Positions 25,023 through 32,849 of a stretch of DNA of 45,430 nucleotides are shown piece after piece; the first letter of the stretch is position 1; the number at the start of each line of letters is the position of its first letter. A program made the translations under genes and the position numbers. Source of the stretch: Acidobacteriota bacterium. Lineage in GTDB: Bacteria; Acidobacteriota; Blastocatellia; RBC074. The notes below the pieces were generated by a model. That model had not been told where the DNA came from. It made no database searches and saw only the letters and a list, made by a program, of their open reading frames with translations. The DNA lies in assembly GCA_016196035.1 (NCBI GenBank), contig JACPYM010000120.1, forward strand, positions 1-45,430, given 5' to 3'.

Positions 25023-25360
25023 TTTTTACCCTGTTTTTCCTTGCTCCAGCGCACTTCACGCAGCACAAGTCGCCCGCTCTCTCTGCGGTAATACACCTTG
25101 ATGGGCTGGCCTGCATGGAGCGAATCAGGTGAAGCCTTTTGCCAGCCAACACGAAAGCGCGTGGAATCCTTCCAGATGAAGATGCGACTGGTAGCGGCCT
25201 TGGGTTCGGTCAGAACCAGAGTGTGGTTCGTCAGGTCAATGCTTTGAACCACACCTTGAGCCGGATGCTGCACGGGAGGACGCGCCTGAGTCTCGAATGC
25301 CGCTAACGTCACCCCGAACAGAATCAGAAAATGAGTTAAATTGAGCGTGGGGAGTTTCAT
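25019..25360 (-). CDS. small OB-like exported protein, copy 3
   Basis: A 113-residue protein with a signal peptide (FLILFGVTLAAFETQA, cleavage near ARPP). The domain has GVVQSIDLTNHTLVLTEPKA, FIWKDSTRFRVGW, and AGQPIKVYYRRESGRLVLRE. It is a tandem paralogue of 24639-25022. The ARPP start of the mature part and VYYR are also seen at 5892-6242. The start at 25360 is chosen for the signal peptide; the frame is open to 25414. Function unknown. Confidence 0.75.
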   Translation of the reverse strand: MKLPTLNLTHFLILFGVTLAAFETQARPPVQHPAQGVVQSIDLTNHTLVLTEPKAATSRIFIWKDSTRFRVGWQKASPDSLHAGQPIKVYYRRESGRLVLREVRWSKEKQGKK

Positions 25361-25419
25361 GGTCTTGCGTAGGTTGGATAACGGAAATTGTGCGAGTGAT
25401 AATTCGCACGCCACGCTGC

Positions 25420-25722
25420 TTAATGTTGCATCAACAACGTCGCGCCCTTCACCGGCTCATTGCTGACGCCGCTCGTGCGATAACCCGTGTGGTTCGTGGC
25501 GCAGGATGTCGTGATCACCGCGAGCAATACGGCCAGCGCTGCCGCTCGGCACGCATTGATTGCGCGCGGTGATCGAATTGTGCTTTTGGAGTTCATTGAT
25601 GATTGCTCAATGAGATTGCTGTTTTCCGGCGTGGGAATCGGACGGGACGCCGCTGCGCACATTGCCAGAACGAAGATGGCTGCGAGGAGCGTCCACAGGA
25701 TTACGATGAGCCAGATTCCCAT
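25420..25722 (-). CDS. small membrane/lipoprotein ORF
   Basis: A 100-residue frame with two hydrophobic parts. The first (GIWLIVILWTLLAAIFVLAM) is a membrane helix. The second, after an internal ATG at 25596, is a lipoprotein signal (AALAVLLAVITTSCATN) followed by HTGYRTSGVSNEPVKGATLL. The product may be the full 100 residues, or a 58-residue lipoprotein from the internal start, which would match the other tiny lipoproteins here. Neither start has a strong ribosome site. Confidence 0.5.
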   Translation of the reverse strand: MGIWLIVILWTLLAAIFVLAMCAAASRPIPTPENSNLIEQSSMNSKSTIRSPRAINACRAAALAVLLAVITTSCATNHTGYRTSGVSNEPVKGATLLMQH

Positions 25723-25758
25723 AACCGGTTCGTGTTTGCGGTTGGCGACGCGACCGCG

Positions 25759-26229
25759 TTACTTCAACGGGGCGACTTCCGCGTTCTTTTTCTCCATACC
25801 CTTGGTGGCAGCAGTGCTGCCTTTGCTGGTATTGCAGCAGGCGGCACTTTCCGCGCCGCATGACGAGCAGGTGTGGGTGGCGACGGATTGTTTGGCTTTG
25901 CCGTGACCCACGATGCTCCATTCAGTGCCGCAACCTCCGCACAGATGACGGACGATGGTAACGTAGGGCTTGTTTGCGCCCCGCGCCGTCCAGTCCTTCG
26001 TCTTGAGCACTTCGTCCTTGCACTTCGGACACGCCATCTGCGGCACTTCGACCGCAACGGAGTTGGTTGAATGATTGCGGCGATACTCGTCGAGTTGCTG
26101 TCGCAGCCTGGGTGACGCGGTGATGCCATCGTCACCGGTGGGTTTGTATTGGGCCTGTGCCGAACCGGCGAACAGAGACAGGGCGATGCCTGCCAGCGTC
26201 GCGATCAGGATGTTATTTGTTCGTTTCAT
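25759..26229 (-). CDS. exported four-Cys-cluster protein, copy 1
   Basis: A 156-residue exported protein (signal LIATLAGIALSLFAGSAQA). The mature part carries MACPKCKDEV, HLCGGCGTEWSIVGHGKAK, HTCSSCGAESAACC, and ends KGMEKKNAEVAPLK. That is three CxxC knuckles plus a CC pair, likely two zinc or soft-metal sites. Two paralogues occur at 32850-33290 and 36486-36947, with the same order MxCxKCK, CxGC, VTGHxK, HxCxACGxxSxxCC, and a GMxxK end. The final EVAPLK matches the end of the repeat protein at 26626-27069. Family function unknown. Confidence 0.78.
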   Translation of the reverse strand: MKRTNNILIATLAGIALSLFAGSAQAQYKPTGDDGITASPRLRQQLDEYRRNHSTNSVAVEVPQMACPKCKDEVLKTKDWTARGANKPYVTIVRHLCGGCGTEWSIVGHGKAKQSVATHTCSSCGAESAACCNTSKGSTAATKGMEKKNAEVAPLK

Positions 26230-26294
26230 AGTTTGCCTTTCGTTATGTGGTGGTTTGTTTGTTGGTGTGATCCCTTTCGCCCGTTGTGAATCGT

Positions 26295-26591
26295 CTATTT
26301 GCCGGTCCAGATTGTGACCGATGGCGTGACGTTATTCGGCGCGTGCAGATAGATCAGCCTGGTTGCACCGCCTTTGGCCGTCGCAATTTCCCCCCTGCTT
26401 CGGGTTGCCTTCTTGGGTATCCAGACGGTCACTGATGGAGTGGCGTTGTTCGGAGCGTGCAGTTGAATCAACTGTGACGCGCCGCCTTTGGCGGTCGAGG
26501 TTTCGGCGGCGACGATGATTCCCGCGCTCGAAACGAGCAGGGCCGTTGCGATTGTGAGCCGGGCCAACGCCGTGATTCGATTCGTTTTCAT
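26295..26591 (-). CDS. exported protein with two tandem 25-residue repeats
   Basis: A 98-residue protein with a signal peptide (LTIATALLVSSAGIIVAAE). The mature part is two near-identical copies of a unit, TAKGGA..LI.LHAPNN.TPSVT.W, joined by a Lys/Arg-rich linker (IPKKATRSRGEI). The start at 26591 is chosen for the signal peptide. It is next to another repeat protein (26626-27069). Repeat origin by internal duplication is clear at the protein level. Function unknown; no metal ligands stand out. Confidence 0.68.
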   Translation of the reverse strand: MKTNRITALARLTIATALLVSSAGIIVAAETSTAKGGASQLIQLHAPNNATPSVTVWIPKKATRSRGEIATAKGGATRLIYLHAPNNVTPSVTIWTGK

Positions 26592-26625
26592 ATTCGTGGT
26601 CTTTTGTCGTGAGTTCATTCCGCCT

Positions 26626-27069
26626 CTACTTGAGCGGCGCGACCTCGAAGGACGCGGGTTTGTAACCCCGTGCGAGCCAGGGAAACTGTTCAATCGCCCT
26701 CGGGCTGGCCGCGTAAGCGCGGTTCTTGAGCACCCTGGCAACCTCACTGTTCGCGGACGCTGGGGTGGTCGCTGGCTTCACGGTGGTGACGCGGGCCAAC
26801 TGCGGGAACTGCTCCAACATGCGCGGAATGGCGGCGAGCGCGCGGTTGTTCCTGATGTTGGCTGGAACGCTGTCGAAGCGCGTGCTTGGTGTCGTCGTTG
26901 CCGGCGACTGACGTGTCAGCCAAGGAAACTGCTCCTTTGCGCGCGGGCTGGCGGCGATGGCGCGGTTGGACAAGTCCGAGACCGAGAAGACGGCGGCCTG
27001 GACGGTTGCGGTTGCAGTGAGGAGGGCAGCGGCGACCGCTCCCAGCAGAAGTGTTTGAGTCGTTTTCAT
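26626..27069 (-). CDS. exported protein with three NRAxAASPRxxEQFPWLxR repeats
   Basis: A 147-residue protein with a signal peptide (LLLGAVAAALLTATATVQA). The mature part has three units: NRAIAASPRAKEQFPWLTR, NRALAAIPRMLEQFPQLAR and NRAYAASPRAIEQFPWLAR, spaced by Thr/Ser/Pro-rich linkers of 20-35 residues. It ends ASFEVAPLK, the same EVAPLK ending as the Cys-cluster protein downstream. Each unit looks like a short amphipathic helix that could bind a partner or ligand. No known domain recognised. Confidence 0.7.
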   Translation of the reverse strand: MKTTQTLLLGAVAAALLTATATVQAAVFSVSDLSNRAIAASPRAKEQFPWLTRQSPATTTPSTRFDSVPANIRNNRALAAIPRMLEQFPQLARVTTVKPATTPASANSEVARVLKNRAYAASPRAIEQFPWLARGYKPASFEVAPLK

Positions 27070-27255
27070 AGTAAAGTGTTTGCTGTCGTTGTTTGCTATT
27101 TCCGGCGATGTCTTTGCCGTTCCCCCTTTAATACGTTCGGAGAGTGGAAATCCCCTTTGCCATTCCTTGCCTTTCGTCGAACATTTTTTGCTCACTGCGG
27201 GGCAATCGAACAACGGGATGGAATCCTCTCTGCAAATTGAGTGCGAGCAGCGGCG

Positions 27256-27621
27256 TTAACTCACCGCAATCAATGACACCTTTTCTCCTTGCGGGCCGCG
27301 CGCAGTGCCCAGCGCGTGGGCATCCAGCGTCGGGACGCCATCAACTAGGAACAGGTAACGATGGTGGCCGTGATGGAGCGGAATTTGAATCGTCCAGCCG
27401 CCGTCGGGTTGGCGTTGCATCGGATGCGAGGTGTGATTCCAGTCGTTGAAATCCCCCGTCACAAATACCGCTCCGGCTTGGGCGGATCGGTGGAACAAGC
27501 TGACTGGTTTGCTCATCCGCTTCGCGGAGTAGTAGTTTGTCGGGAAGCATGAACCCGATGAGCGCCGAGATGTTTCGGCTTCCACGAAATCAATATCCGC
27601 CGTTGCGTAGTTCGGTTGCAT
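27256..27621 (-). CDS. glycogen-binding-like (CBM48/AMPK-beta type) protein, copy 1
   Basis: A 121-residue cytoplasmic protein whose C-terminal 85 residues form a CBM48/AMPK-beta glycogen-binding-like fold: VFVTGDFNDWNHTSHPM, GGWTIQIPLHHGHHRYLFLVDG. It lacks the DP..N..GG.N end of the other three copies. The start at 27621 is backed by an AGG site at fair spacing. A shorter start at 27516 (MSKPVSLF) would leave only the domain. The N-terminal 35 residues are unlike the paralogues. No enzyme is fused to it, so it is a free binding domain. The ligand is unknown. Confidence 0.75.
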   Translation of the reverse strand: MQPNYATADIDFVEAETSRRSSGSCFPTNYYSAKRMSKPVSLFHRSAQAGAVFVTGDFNDWNHTSHPMQRQPDGGWTIQIPLHHGHHRYLFLVDGVPTLDAHALGTARGPQGEKVSLIAVS

Positions 27622-27717
27622 AACTTTACCTATATCTACGCCGCCCACGACTCCCGCCCTTGCTGAAGAAACGGACGCGTGATTGTGAACGAACGAAAAC
27701 TGGACCAATGATGGAAA

Positions 27718-28968
27718 TCAACGGCTTGAAATTTCTTCCACCATCGCCGTCCAGGTGGAGAGTTCACGCGACCCTGCGAAACGTCGGCGCAAATTTCCCT
27801 GCGCATCAATCAGCGCGTAGGTCGGAACTTCTTGCACGTTGAAGCGGAAGACGAGAGAGCCATTTGCGTCCAATAGCACCGGATGATTGATACTCATTCG
27901 CGTGACAAGCTCCCTGAGAGCGGGCTTGGTCGCCGCGCAATTAGCATGAGGGTCAGTAACGTGCGCGTGATTGTGTTGATGCCCGTGTCCACCGCCGCAG
28001 TCGTCTTGCGGGCCGACGGCTGGGTCAAACGCGATGCCGACGACCGTCAGTCGCCGGGATTCCTGTTCCTGCAATTGCTTGAGCGTAGTCGCATCATCGA
28101 AGCTTACAGCATTGCCGATTTTCCAAAAGCAAAGCAGAACGGCCTTGCCATGGAAGTCGGAGAGATGGATCAATCTTCCCTCCGAATCTTCGAGAGCAAA
28201 CTCTTTGGCGGGCAATTTGCCGGCAATGATACGCGGCGGCGGGGATGGCTGCGGAAATTCTGCTCGATGCTGCGCCCACCATTCGCGCCACTCTTGAGCG
28301 CCGCGACGGATCGCGTCGAGATTGAAAGGCGGGAGTGGGGCTTCGTCTGAACGTGTGAATTTCGGCAGCGCGTGGCTCGAACGGATTCCGAAATCCAATC
28401 CGGTTGTCTTGCGAAGCAGCATGGCAGCTTGCACAACCACGCGCGCGTCCGGATCATCGAGGAGGTGAATCGCCAGCGGCACGTCGTTGGAATTAGCAAC
28501 ACGTTGAAGTTGCTGGAGCGCGAGCACGCGCACGGCTGGGTCGGCATCGCTCAGTTGTTGCCGAAGCAAGACCAGAGAATCCGGGTGTTTGTCTTCGGCT
28601 AAAATGCTCATCGCTGGCTCGCGCACATTCAAATCGGGATCGTTAGCCGCTTCATTCACAATTGCTGCCATTGTGCCAGCGAATGCCGGTTCTGTGTGAA
28701 GGCGCGCCTTGAGGTGTTCCATTACAAACTGCCGCGCGGTCAGATTGCCACTCCGCCACATTCGCTCCAAAGCTTGCCCTCGGTTTGGTGCTTCGTCGGC
28801 AAGTTCTGAAAGAACCGAGTCGGAGGGCGCATCCGAGCGCAGCGTTAGTGACATCGCCAATTCATGCCGCAAGGGTTTCCAAGCAATTAGCGCGACCAAA
28901 CCGAAAACGGCCAAGCCCGCCAACCACCAGCCATCGCGTCTATTGAATTTGGACCAATGGTGATTCAT
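27718..28968 (-). CDS. HEAT-repeat protein with redox-dead thioredoxin-like domain
   Basis: A 416-residue protein anchored by one N-terminal helix (GWWLAGLAVFGLVALIAW). HEAT/PBS-like repeats cover about 85-200 (NDPDLNVREPAMSILAEDK; DADPAVRVLALQQLQRVA; DDPDARVVVQAAMLL). A TlpA/AhpC-type thioredoxin fold covers 250-416. The usual WCxxC is absent: residues 278-288 read LLCFWKIGNAV, with only C280 before the Trp. An insert at 322-344 is DDC-GGGHGHQHNHAHVTD-PHANC, a His-rich probable metal site. The cis-Pro region (VQEVPTYALID) is kept. It may sense or hold metal rather than reduce disulfides. The start at 28968 is chosen because the upstream extension overlaps the nuclease region. Confidence 0.78.
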   Translation of the reverse strand: MNHHWSKFNRRDGWWLAGLAVFGLVALIAWKPLRHELAMSLTLRSDAPSDSVLSELADEAPNRGQALERMWRSGNLTARQFVMEHLKARLHTEPAFAGTMAAIVNEAANDPDLNVREPAMSILAEDKHPDSLVLLRQQLSDADPAVRVLALQQLQRVANSNDVPLAIHLLDDPDARVVVQAAMLLRKTTGLDFGIRSSHALPKFTRSDEAPLPPFNLDAIRRGAQEWREWWAQHRAEFPQPSPPPRIIAGKLPAKEFALEDSEGRLIHLSDFHGKAVLLCFWKIGNAVSFDDATTLKQLQEQESRRLTVVGIAFDPAVGPQDDCGGGHGHQHNHAHVTDPHANCAATKPALRELVTRMSINHPVLLDANGSLVFRFNVQEVPTYALIDAQGNLRRRFAGSRELSTWTAMVEEISSR

Positions 28969-28999
28969 TGCCACAAGCGGAGAGTTCCAGCGCGGGATT

Positions 29000-30346
29000 T
29001 CACGGAGTGTCAACCACGCGATATATTTCACAAGCCCCGGAGGCTGCTAGATTGGTCCAAGAGCTTGAACTAGCGGTGGCGGTTAGCGTAGCGTTGGTCG
29101 TCCAATTACCCGCAGCCACACTGGTGGCGGACTGGACTTGGTAGGTGTGACTAGAAACGGAAGTCCAAGTAATCACGAATCGGTTTGGGCCGACGAACCT
29201 TGCGGCTGTAATCGGGAACGGCGAAACCGTTCCCGTCGTGACAATGAAGTTGGACGAGCCAACAACATTCCCGCCAAGTCCTCGGACGCTTACCGGGCCG
29301 GAACTGGCTACGGCAGGCACGAGTGCGGTGATCTGCGTGGGGGAATTTATGTCATACGACGCACGGATGCCGTTGAACGTGACGTTGGTGATCGAATCGA
29401 GGTTCGCGCCCGTGATGGTAACGCTAGTGCCGACAGGACCATTTTGCGGTGAGAAACTTATCGAGCCGGGCGAGGCAGGCGACTGACCGTCCACTTTACT
29501 GCGCAGCACCCACGCGAGGTTGTTCGGCAAGGCGCTGAAGAAGTTATAGCCGGTTTCTTGTTGAATCTGTTTAGTTGACGTGACGAAAGTCGTCCACGTC
29601 TTGCTAGACACCGAAGCGTCGTTGGGAGTATTGAGAGCGATGACGCGGATGGAGTTAGGGTCGGTGTTCGTAATTCGGCTCAATGCAGTGCCAGCGCCTA
29701 GCGGAACACACACAACAATCTTCCAGACATTTGAAGCGATGGCGGCATGGCCGCCGGAGAGGATTCGATTCGTGCCGAAATTGCTCGGGCCGGAAATAAT
29801 GAGCAATTCCTGGGAAGAAATGAGGGTGCGGGAATAATTCTCGAAGGTCGCCCACAGACCTTGGTTGTTCTGCGACGCCTGCGGAATGATGTTCGACATG
29901 ATGAATGTCTTTTCGTTGTCAGCCACGGTGTCCGTGCGATCAGCCGAGGGGCACATGTGGCCACGGTCATAGCTTTGGCTGTTGACTGAACCAAACGTGC
30001 TGGTGGGTACGGGGTGAAAGTCCGATGGCACATTCGTTTCGACTGCCCAGGCGTCGGTTCGCCCGCTTGAGCCGACATCGCCCGCAGTTAAGTCCCAGCT
30101 CACCCAATTTGGCTGACGATTGGTATCGCTATAATCGAGCGCATACTGGGGGTGCTGAATCAGATAGTGAAGATGATGGAGTTGATTGGTGGCATCGGCG
30201 GTAGCCCCGGTGGGGTTTCCAAGTTGCATCTGGAGATTGATGTCAATAATCGCCTTCCCTTGCTGGAGTGAAAGAACGAGCACTGAGCCGGCGAGAAGCA
30301 GCCGTAGGATGGCTCGGCTGGGAAGTGGATAAATTGGGGTTCTCAT
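29000..30346 (-). CDS. secreted NUC1-type DNA/RNA nuclease with IPT domain
   Basis: A 448-residue exported protein. A signal peptide (LRLLLAGSVLVLSLQQGKA) is followed by a DNA/RNA non-specific endonuclease domain (about 60-280). The beta-beta-alpha-metal motif YDRGHMCPSADRT has DRGHM at 127-131, with H130 the general base. The Asn-rich metal site is SNIIPQASQNNQGLWATFE. An IPT/TIG beta domain follows (about 292-370, FSPQNGPVGTSVTITG), then a verrucomicrobial-type C-terminal beta module ending YRVVDTP. It needs Mg2+ or similar. It is not a metal-resistance gene by family; its place inside the island is unexplained. Confidence 0.9.
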   Translation of the reverse strand: MRTPIYPLPSRAILRLLLAGSVLVLSLQQGKAIIDINLQMQLGNPTGATADATNQLHHLHYLIQHPQYALDYSDTNRQPNWVSWDLTAGDVGSSGRTDAWAVETNVPSDFHPVPTSTFGSVNSQSYDRGHMCPSADRTDTVADNEKTFIMSNIIPQASQNNQGLWATFENYSRTLISSQELLIISGPSNFGTNRILSGGHAAIASNVWKIVVCVPLGAGTALSRITNTDPNSIRVIALNTPNDASVSSKTWTTFVTSTKQIQQETGYNFFSALPNNLAWVLRSKVDGQSPASPGSISFSPQNGPVGTSVTITGANLDSITNVTFNGIRASYDINSPTQITALVPAVASSGPVSVRGLGGNVVGSSNFIVTTGTVSPFPITAARFVGPNRFVITWTSVSSHTYQVQSATSVAAGNWTTNATLTATASSSSWTNLAASGACEIYRVVDTP

Positions 30347-30394
30347 GGAGAAGTCATTTGGCGCACTTGTGGTTCTTCGAGTGTCAGTTTGTTG

Positions 30395-30434
30395 GCGCGG
30401 CCCGTGAAACGGCTGGTTCCAAAGCGGGCCGCGC
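30395..30434. terminator. 10-bp inverted repeat, possible bidirectional terminator
   Basis: Perfect arms GCGCGGCCCG (30395-30404) and CGGGCCGCGC (30425-30434) with a 20-base loop, followed on the plus strand by TTTT. It lies between the unknown gene at 30543 and the nuclease start. The T-run is on the plus-strand side, where no gene is visible, so it would work poorly for the minus-strand genes. Confidence 0.4.
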
Positions 30435-30542
30435 TTTTCGCTTGGGTCAACTAATCGGCATCACTTCCTTTCCATTGGGTCTCATTTTGGTTTCCTGAAC
30501 CGGCCCAAATTCGTTTTGTTTGCTTCAGGTTCGCGGGATACG

Positions 30543-31118
30543 TCACTCATTCAACCCCCAATGATTCACGGCCGCACCCTGCTGGACTACGCGCACTGTG
30601 TCCAAGTCCTCGCCGACATGCTTTGACAATTCAAAGGTGCGGGTTGGTTGGTGGGGCGCGTGACCTGACAAATAGTAATTCACAAAGCAGGCCAGACCGC
30701 TGACGCGGGCCGTCTCGCGCAGGTCGCGCTCCACAAGCGTCTGCGACGGTGTCGTTCCGGCCGTAAACGGAAGCAGAATCACCAGTGCGCCATCCGGCTG
30801 CGTGCGCCGCGTGAGCCAGTGGCACAGCCAATCTTGCACCGGGCGCGGCAGCACATGCGGATTGCTCGGGCAACAAAATACGATGTCTGCCTCGGCGGCG
30901 ATGCCCACGGCGCGGGCGAACAGATTCCGCTCCGTCAGCGCGTCGAAGCGCCACCAGAAATCAAGGAATTGAAATTCGACGGTCAAACTGCGGACCACGC
31001 CAAGATACACTTCCTTCGCCGCGCGAAAGGCCGCATCGTCATCGTAAGCCAGTGCCACGGTGATTGGTGAATCGCCCTTTGGTTTGCATGTCGCGGCGAT
31101 GGATTTCGGAAGCATCAT
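30543..31118 (-). CDS. unknown conserved-looking cytoplasmic protein
   Basis: A 191-residue protein beginning MMLPKSIAATCKPKG. It has alternating strands and helices: ITVALAYDDDAAFRAAKEVY, VEFQFLDFWWRFDALTERNL, ADIVFCCPSNPHVLPRPVQD, DGALVILLPFTAG, VSGLACFVNYYLSGHAPHQP. The pattern suggests a Rossmann-like or receiver-like alpha/beta fold without the usual catalytic motifs. The 68 residues added by the longer frame to 31322 are read from within the TauE gene and were dropped. It follows the TauE exporter by 41 bases. I do not recognise the family. Confidence 0.65.
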   Translation of the reverse strand: MMLPKSIAATCKPKGDSPITVALAYDDDAAFRAAKEVYLGVVRSLTVEFQFLDFWWRFDALTERNLFARAVGIAAEADIVFCCPSNPHVLPRPVQDWLCHWLTRRTQPDGALVILLPFTAGTTPSQTLVERDLRETARVSGLACFVNYYLSGHAPHQPTRTFELSKHVGEDLDTVRVVQQGAAVNHWGLNE

Positions 31119-31159
31119 GATTTTGTTACGCACCAGGCGGACGAATCCCTCTCGCCCAA

Positions 31160-31930
31160 TCAATTCTTGAGAAGACTGTGAACAACGATGAACGCGCCCA
31201 AAAGCAGAAGGCCGGTTGCGAGCACTCGCGTGAGCCAGAGGCCGGACAGCCGGGCGGCTAGCCATGTGCCCGGCCACAGGCCAATCATTCCGCCGAGCGT
31301 GAACAGGCCGGTCGTTTCCCAAGACACCCGCTGGCCCGCGAGGAAATGCGATCCCGTGGCGACGGCGCTCACCAGCGCGACGCTGAACATGGCGGTCGCG
31401 ATGGCGCGATGAATCTCCACGCGACTGATGAGCACCAATCCGGGAACGAGAATGAATCCGCCGCCCACGCCAAGCAGTCCCGAAAGAACGCCTGTGCCGA
31501 ACCCAAGCGATGCCAGCCGGAAAAACTGATGCGACTTTGCATCGGAGTTTTCACACGCCTGGCCGGACGAGTTTGGCGTGCCGTTGGATTGTTGAATCCA
31601 CAACCGCACCGCCACAATCAACACGAGCGCGGCAAATACCAGCAGCAGCCAGCGTTCAGGCAGGTGTCGGCCAATCAACGCGCCAACGGGCGCGCCCGCT
31701 AAACCGCCGAAGGCAAGCTGCCAGCCCAGGCGTTTATCAATTCCACCGCCGCGCGTGGTCTGCGCCGCACGCACTCCCGCCATCGCACCGACGGCGATCA
31801 TCGAAGTGCAAACCGCCGCGTGGGGGCGCAGATGCAGGGCATAGACCAGCAATGGCACGGCGAGTGTTGAACCACCGTTGCCGGTCAACCCAAACAGGAC
31901 TCCCACAATTAAACCGAGAATCAGCGTCAT
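31160..31930 (-). CDS. TauE/SafE (TSUP) family membrane exporter
   Basis: A 256-residue membrane protein with about eight helices. Two halves each start with the conserved GxxxGxxGxGGxxxxxP pattern: LIVGVLFGLTGNGGSTLAVP near residue 8 and GTGVLSGLLGVGGGFILVPG near 152. That is the TauE/SafE fold, which carries sulfite, sulfoacetate or other small anions. Length and repeat structure are normal for the family. It lies between a receiver gene and an unknown gene. In this setting sulfur-compound export is plausible, but the substrate cannot be read from sequence. Confidence 0.9.
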   Translation of the reverse strand: MTLILGLIVGVLFGLTGNGGSTLAVPLLVYALHLRPHAAVCTSMIAVGAMAGVRAAQTTRGGGIDKRLGWQLAFGGLAGAPVGALIGRHLPERWLLLVFAALVLIVAVRLWIQQSNGTPNSSGQACENSDAKSHQFFRLASLGFGTGVLSGLLGVGGGFILVPGLVLISRVEIHRAIATAMFSVALVSAVATGSHFLAGQRVSWETTGLFTLGGMIGLWPGTWLAARLSGLWLTRVLATGLLLLGAFIVVHSLLKN

Positions 31931-31992
31931 TGCGGTTCATTGCAGTTTGTCGCTCGCGTCAAGTGCGACTCATGTGCCGACGTTTCACCCGT

Positions 31993-32454
31993 TCAAATGA
32001 TCTCGAACAGGTGCAAGCCCTCTACCGGTTGGTTGGGATGCGTCCTCGCACCAATGAGCGCGGCCAGTTGGTCCGAGTTCACCGGCTTTTCGAGAAACGC
32101 CATTGCACCAAAGCGGCGCGCGGCCTCGCGGCGCTCCGCGTTGCTGGTGGCGCTCATCAAAATGACCGGCAGTTCCGGCCAGCGGAGGCGGATGAACTGG
32201 AGCAAATCGAAGCCGTTCATTACGGGCATCTCGACATCGCTGATGACCGTCCCGACCGGCTGTTCGGCGAGCTGGCGGATGGCGTCTTCGCCATCAAAGG
32301 CAACGATAACTTCAAATCCCATGCGGCGCACCAGGCTTTCCACCCAGCGCGCGGTCAACGGATTGTCGTCCACGACAAGAACCGGTCTTGTTTCTGCATC
32401 CATATCTGGTGATACGTCGGCTTGCTTGCCAACCCTCGCGGCGTTAGCGGGCAT
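31993..32454 (-). CDS. receiver-only response regulator
   Basis: A CheY-like receiver of 153 residues: VLVVDDNPLT with the acidic pair at 29-30, phosphoacceptor D73 in VISDVEMPVMNG, the Thr/Ser switch in ILMSAT, and Lys in FLEKPV near 123. There is no output domain; the last 18 residues are a short tail. The start is set at 32454, 3 bases from the P-II gene stop. An internal start at residue 18 (MDAETRP) would give a minimal receiver. No kinase is adjacent, so phosphate may come from the kinase at 38267-39361. Confidence 0.88.
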   Translation of the reverse strand: MPANAARVGKQADVSPDMDAETRPVLVVDDNPLTARWVESLVRRMGFEVIVAFDGEDAIRQLAEQPVGTVISDVEMPVMNGFDLLQFIRLRWPELPVILMSATSNAERREAARRFGAMAFLEKPVNSDQLAALIGARTHPNQPVEGLHLFEII

Positions 32455-32457
32455 CTG

Positions 32458-32802
32458 TCACAACGCCTTCTCGCCTTCCTCGCCGGAACGAATGTTGATG
32501 GCGCGTTCGATGTTCAGAACAAAAATTCTCCCGTCACCTTTTTCGCCGGTGTAAAACGGCTCGCGCAACACTCGCACAAAACGATCCACGTCGGCATCGG
32601 CACACGCGATTTCGACCTTGGCAATGTTGGAGTATTTCTCCCAATACTGTTTGAACATCTTCAGACGGAATTGTTCGGCGTCGGCGAACGCGCCGATGGC
32701 GATGACGTGGGAGACGGCCACATCGGTCGCGCCTTCCTCGGTCAAGCGTCCCAAGACGTGCTCCAGAAAATTTTCGCCCACGTAGGCTTTGATCTCTTTC
32801 AT
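32458..32802 (-). CDS. P-II-like regulatory protein, second copy
   Basis: A 114-residue protein with a GlnB-like ferredoxin fold: MKEIKAYVGENFLEHVLGRL, then KVEIACADADVDRFVRVLRE, then GDGRIFVLNIERAINIRSGE, the C-terminal VxxIExAxxIRxGE pattern of P-II. The T-loop is replaced by an aromatic/Lys-rich stretch (FRLKMFKQYWEKYSNIA). It is paralogous to 4748-5059 only in fold; identity looks low. The start at 32802 is chosen by alignment with P-II; the longer frame lies inside another gene. It is in a unit with a receiver and a Cys-cluster gene. Confidence 0.8.
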   Translation of the reverse strand: MKEIKAYVGENFLEHVLGRLTEEGATDVAVSHVIAIGAFADAEQFRLKMFKQYWEKYSNIAKVEIACADADVDRFVRVLREPFYTGEKGDGRIFVLNIERAINIRSGEEGEKAL

Positions 32803-32849
32803 GGGAATGGATGCTTTGGATTCGTGGCGTCCGAGTAGCTTGCGCTGCT

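Noticed and set aside
26295-27069. CRISPR or DNA tandem repeat
   Set aside because: The repetition is at the protein level with different spacing and linkers; no short, evenly spaced DNA repeat is present.
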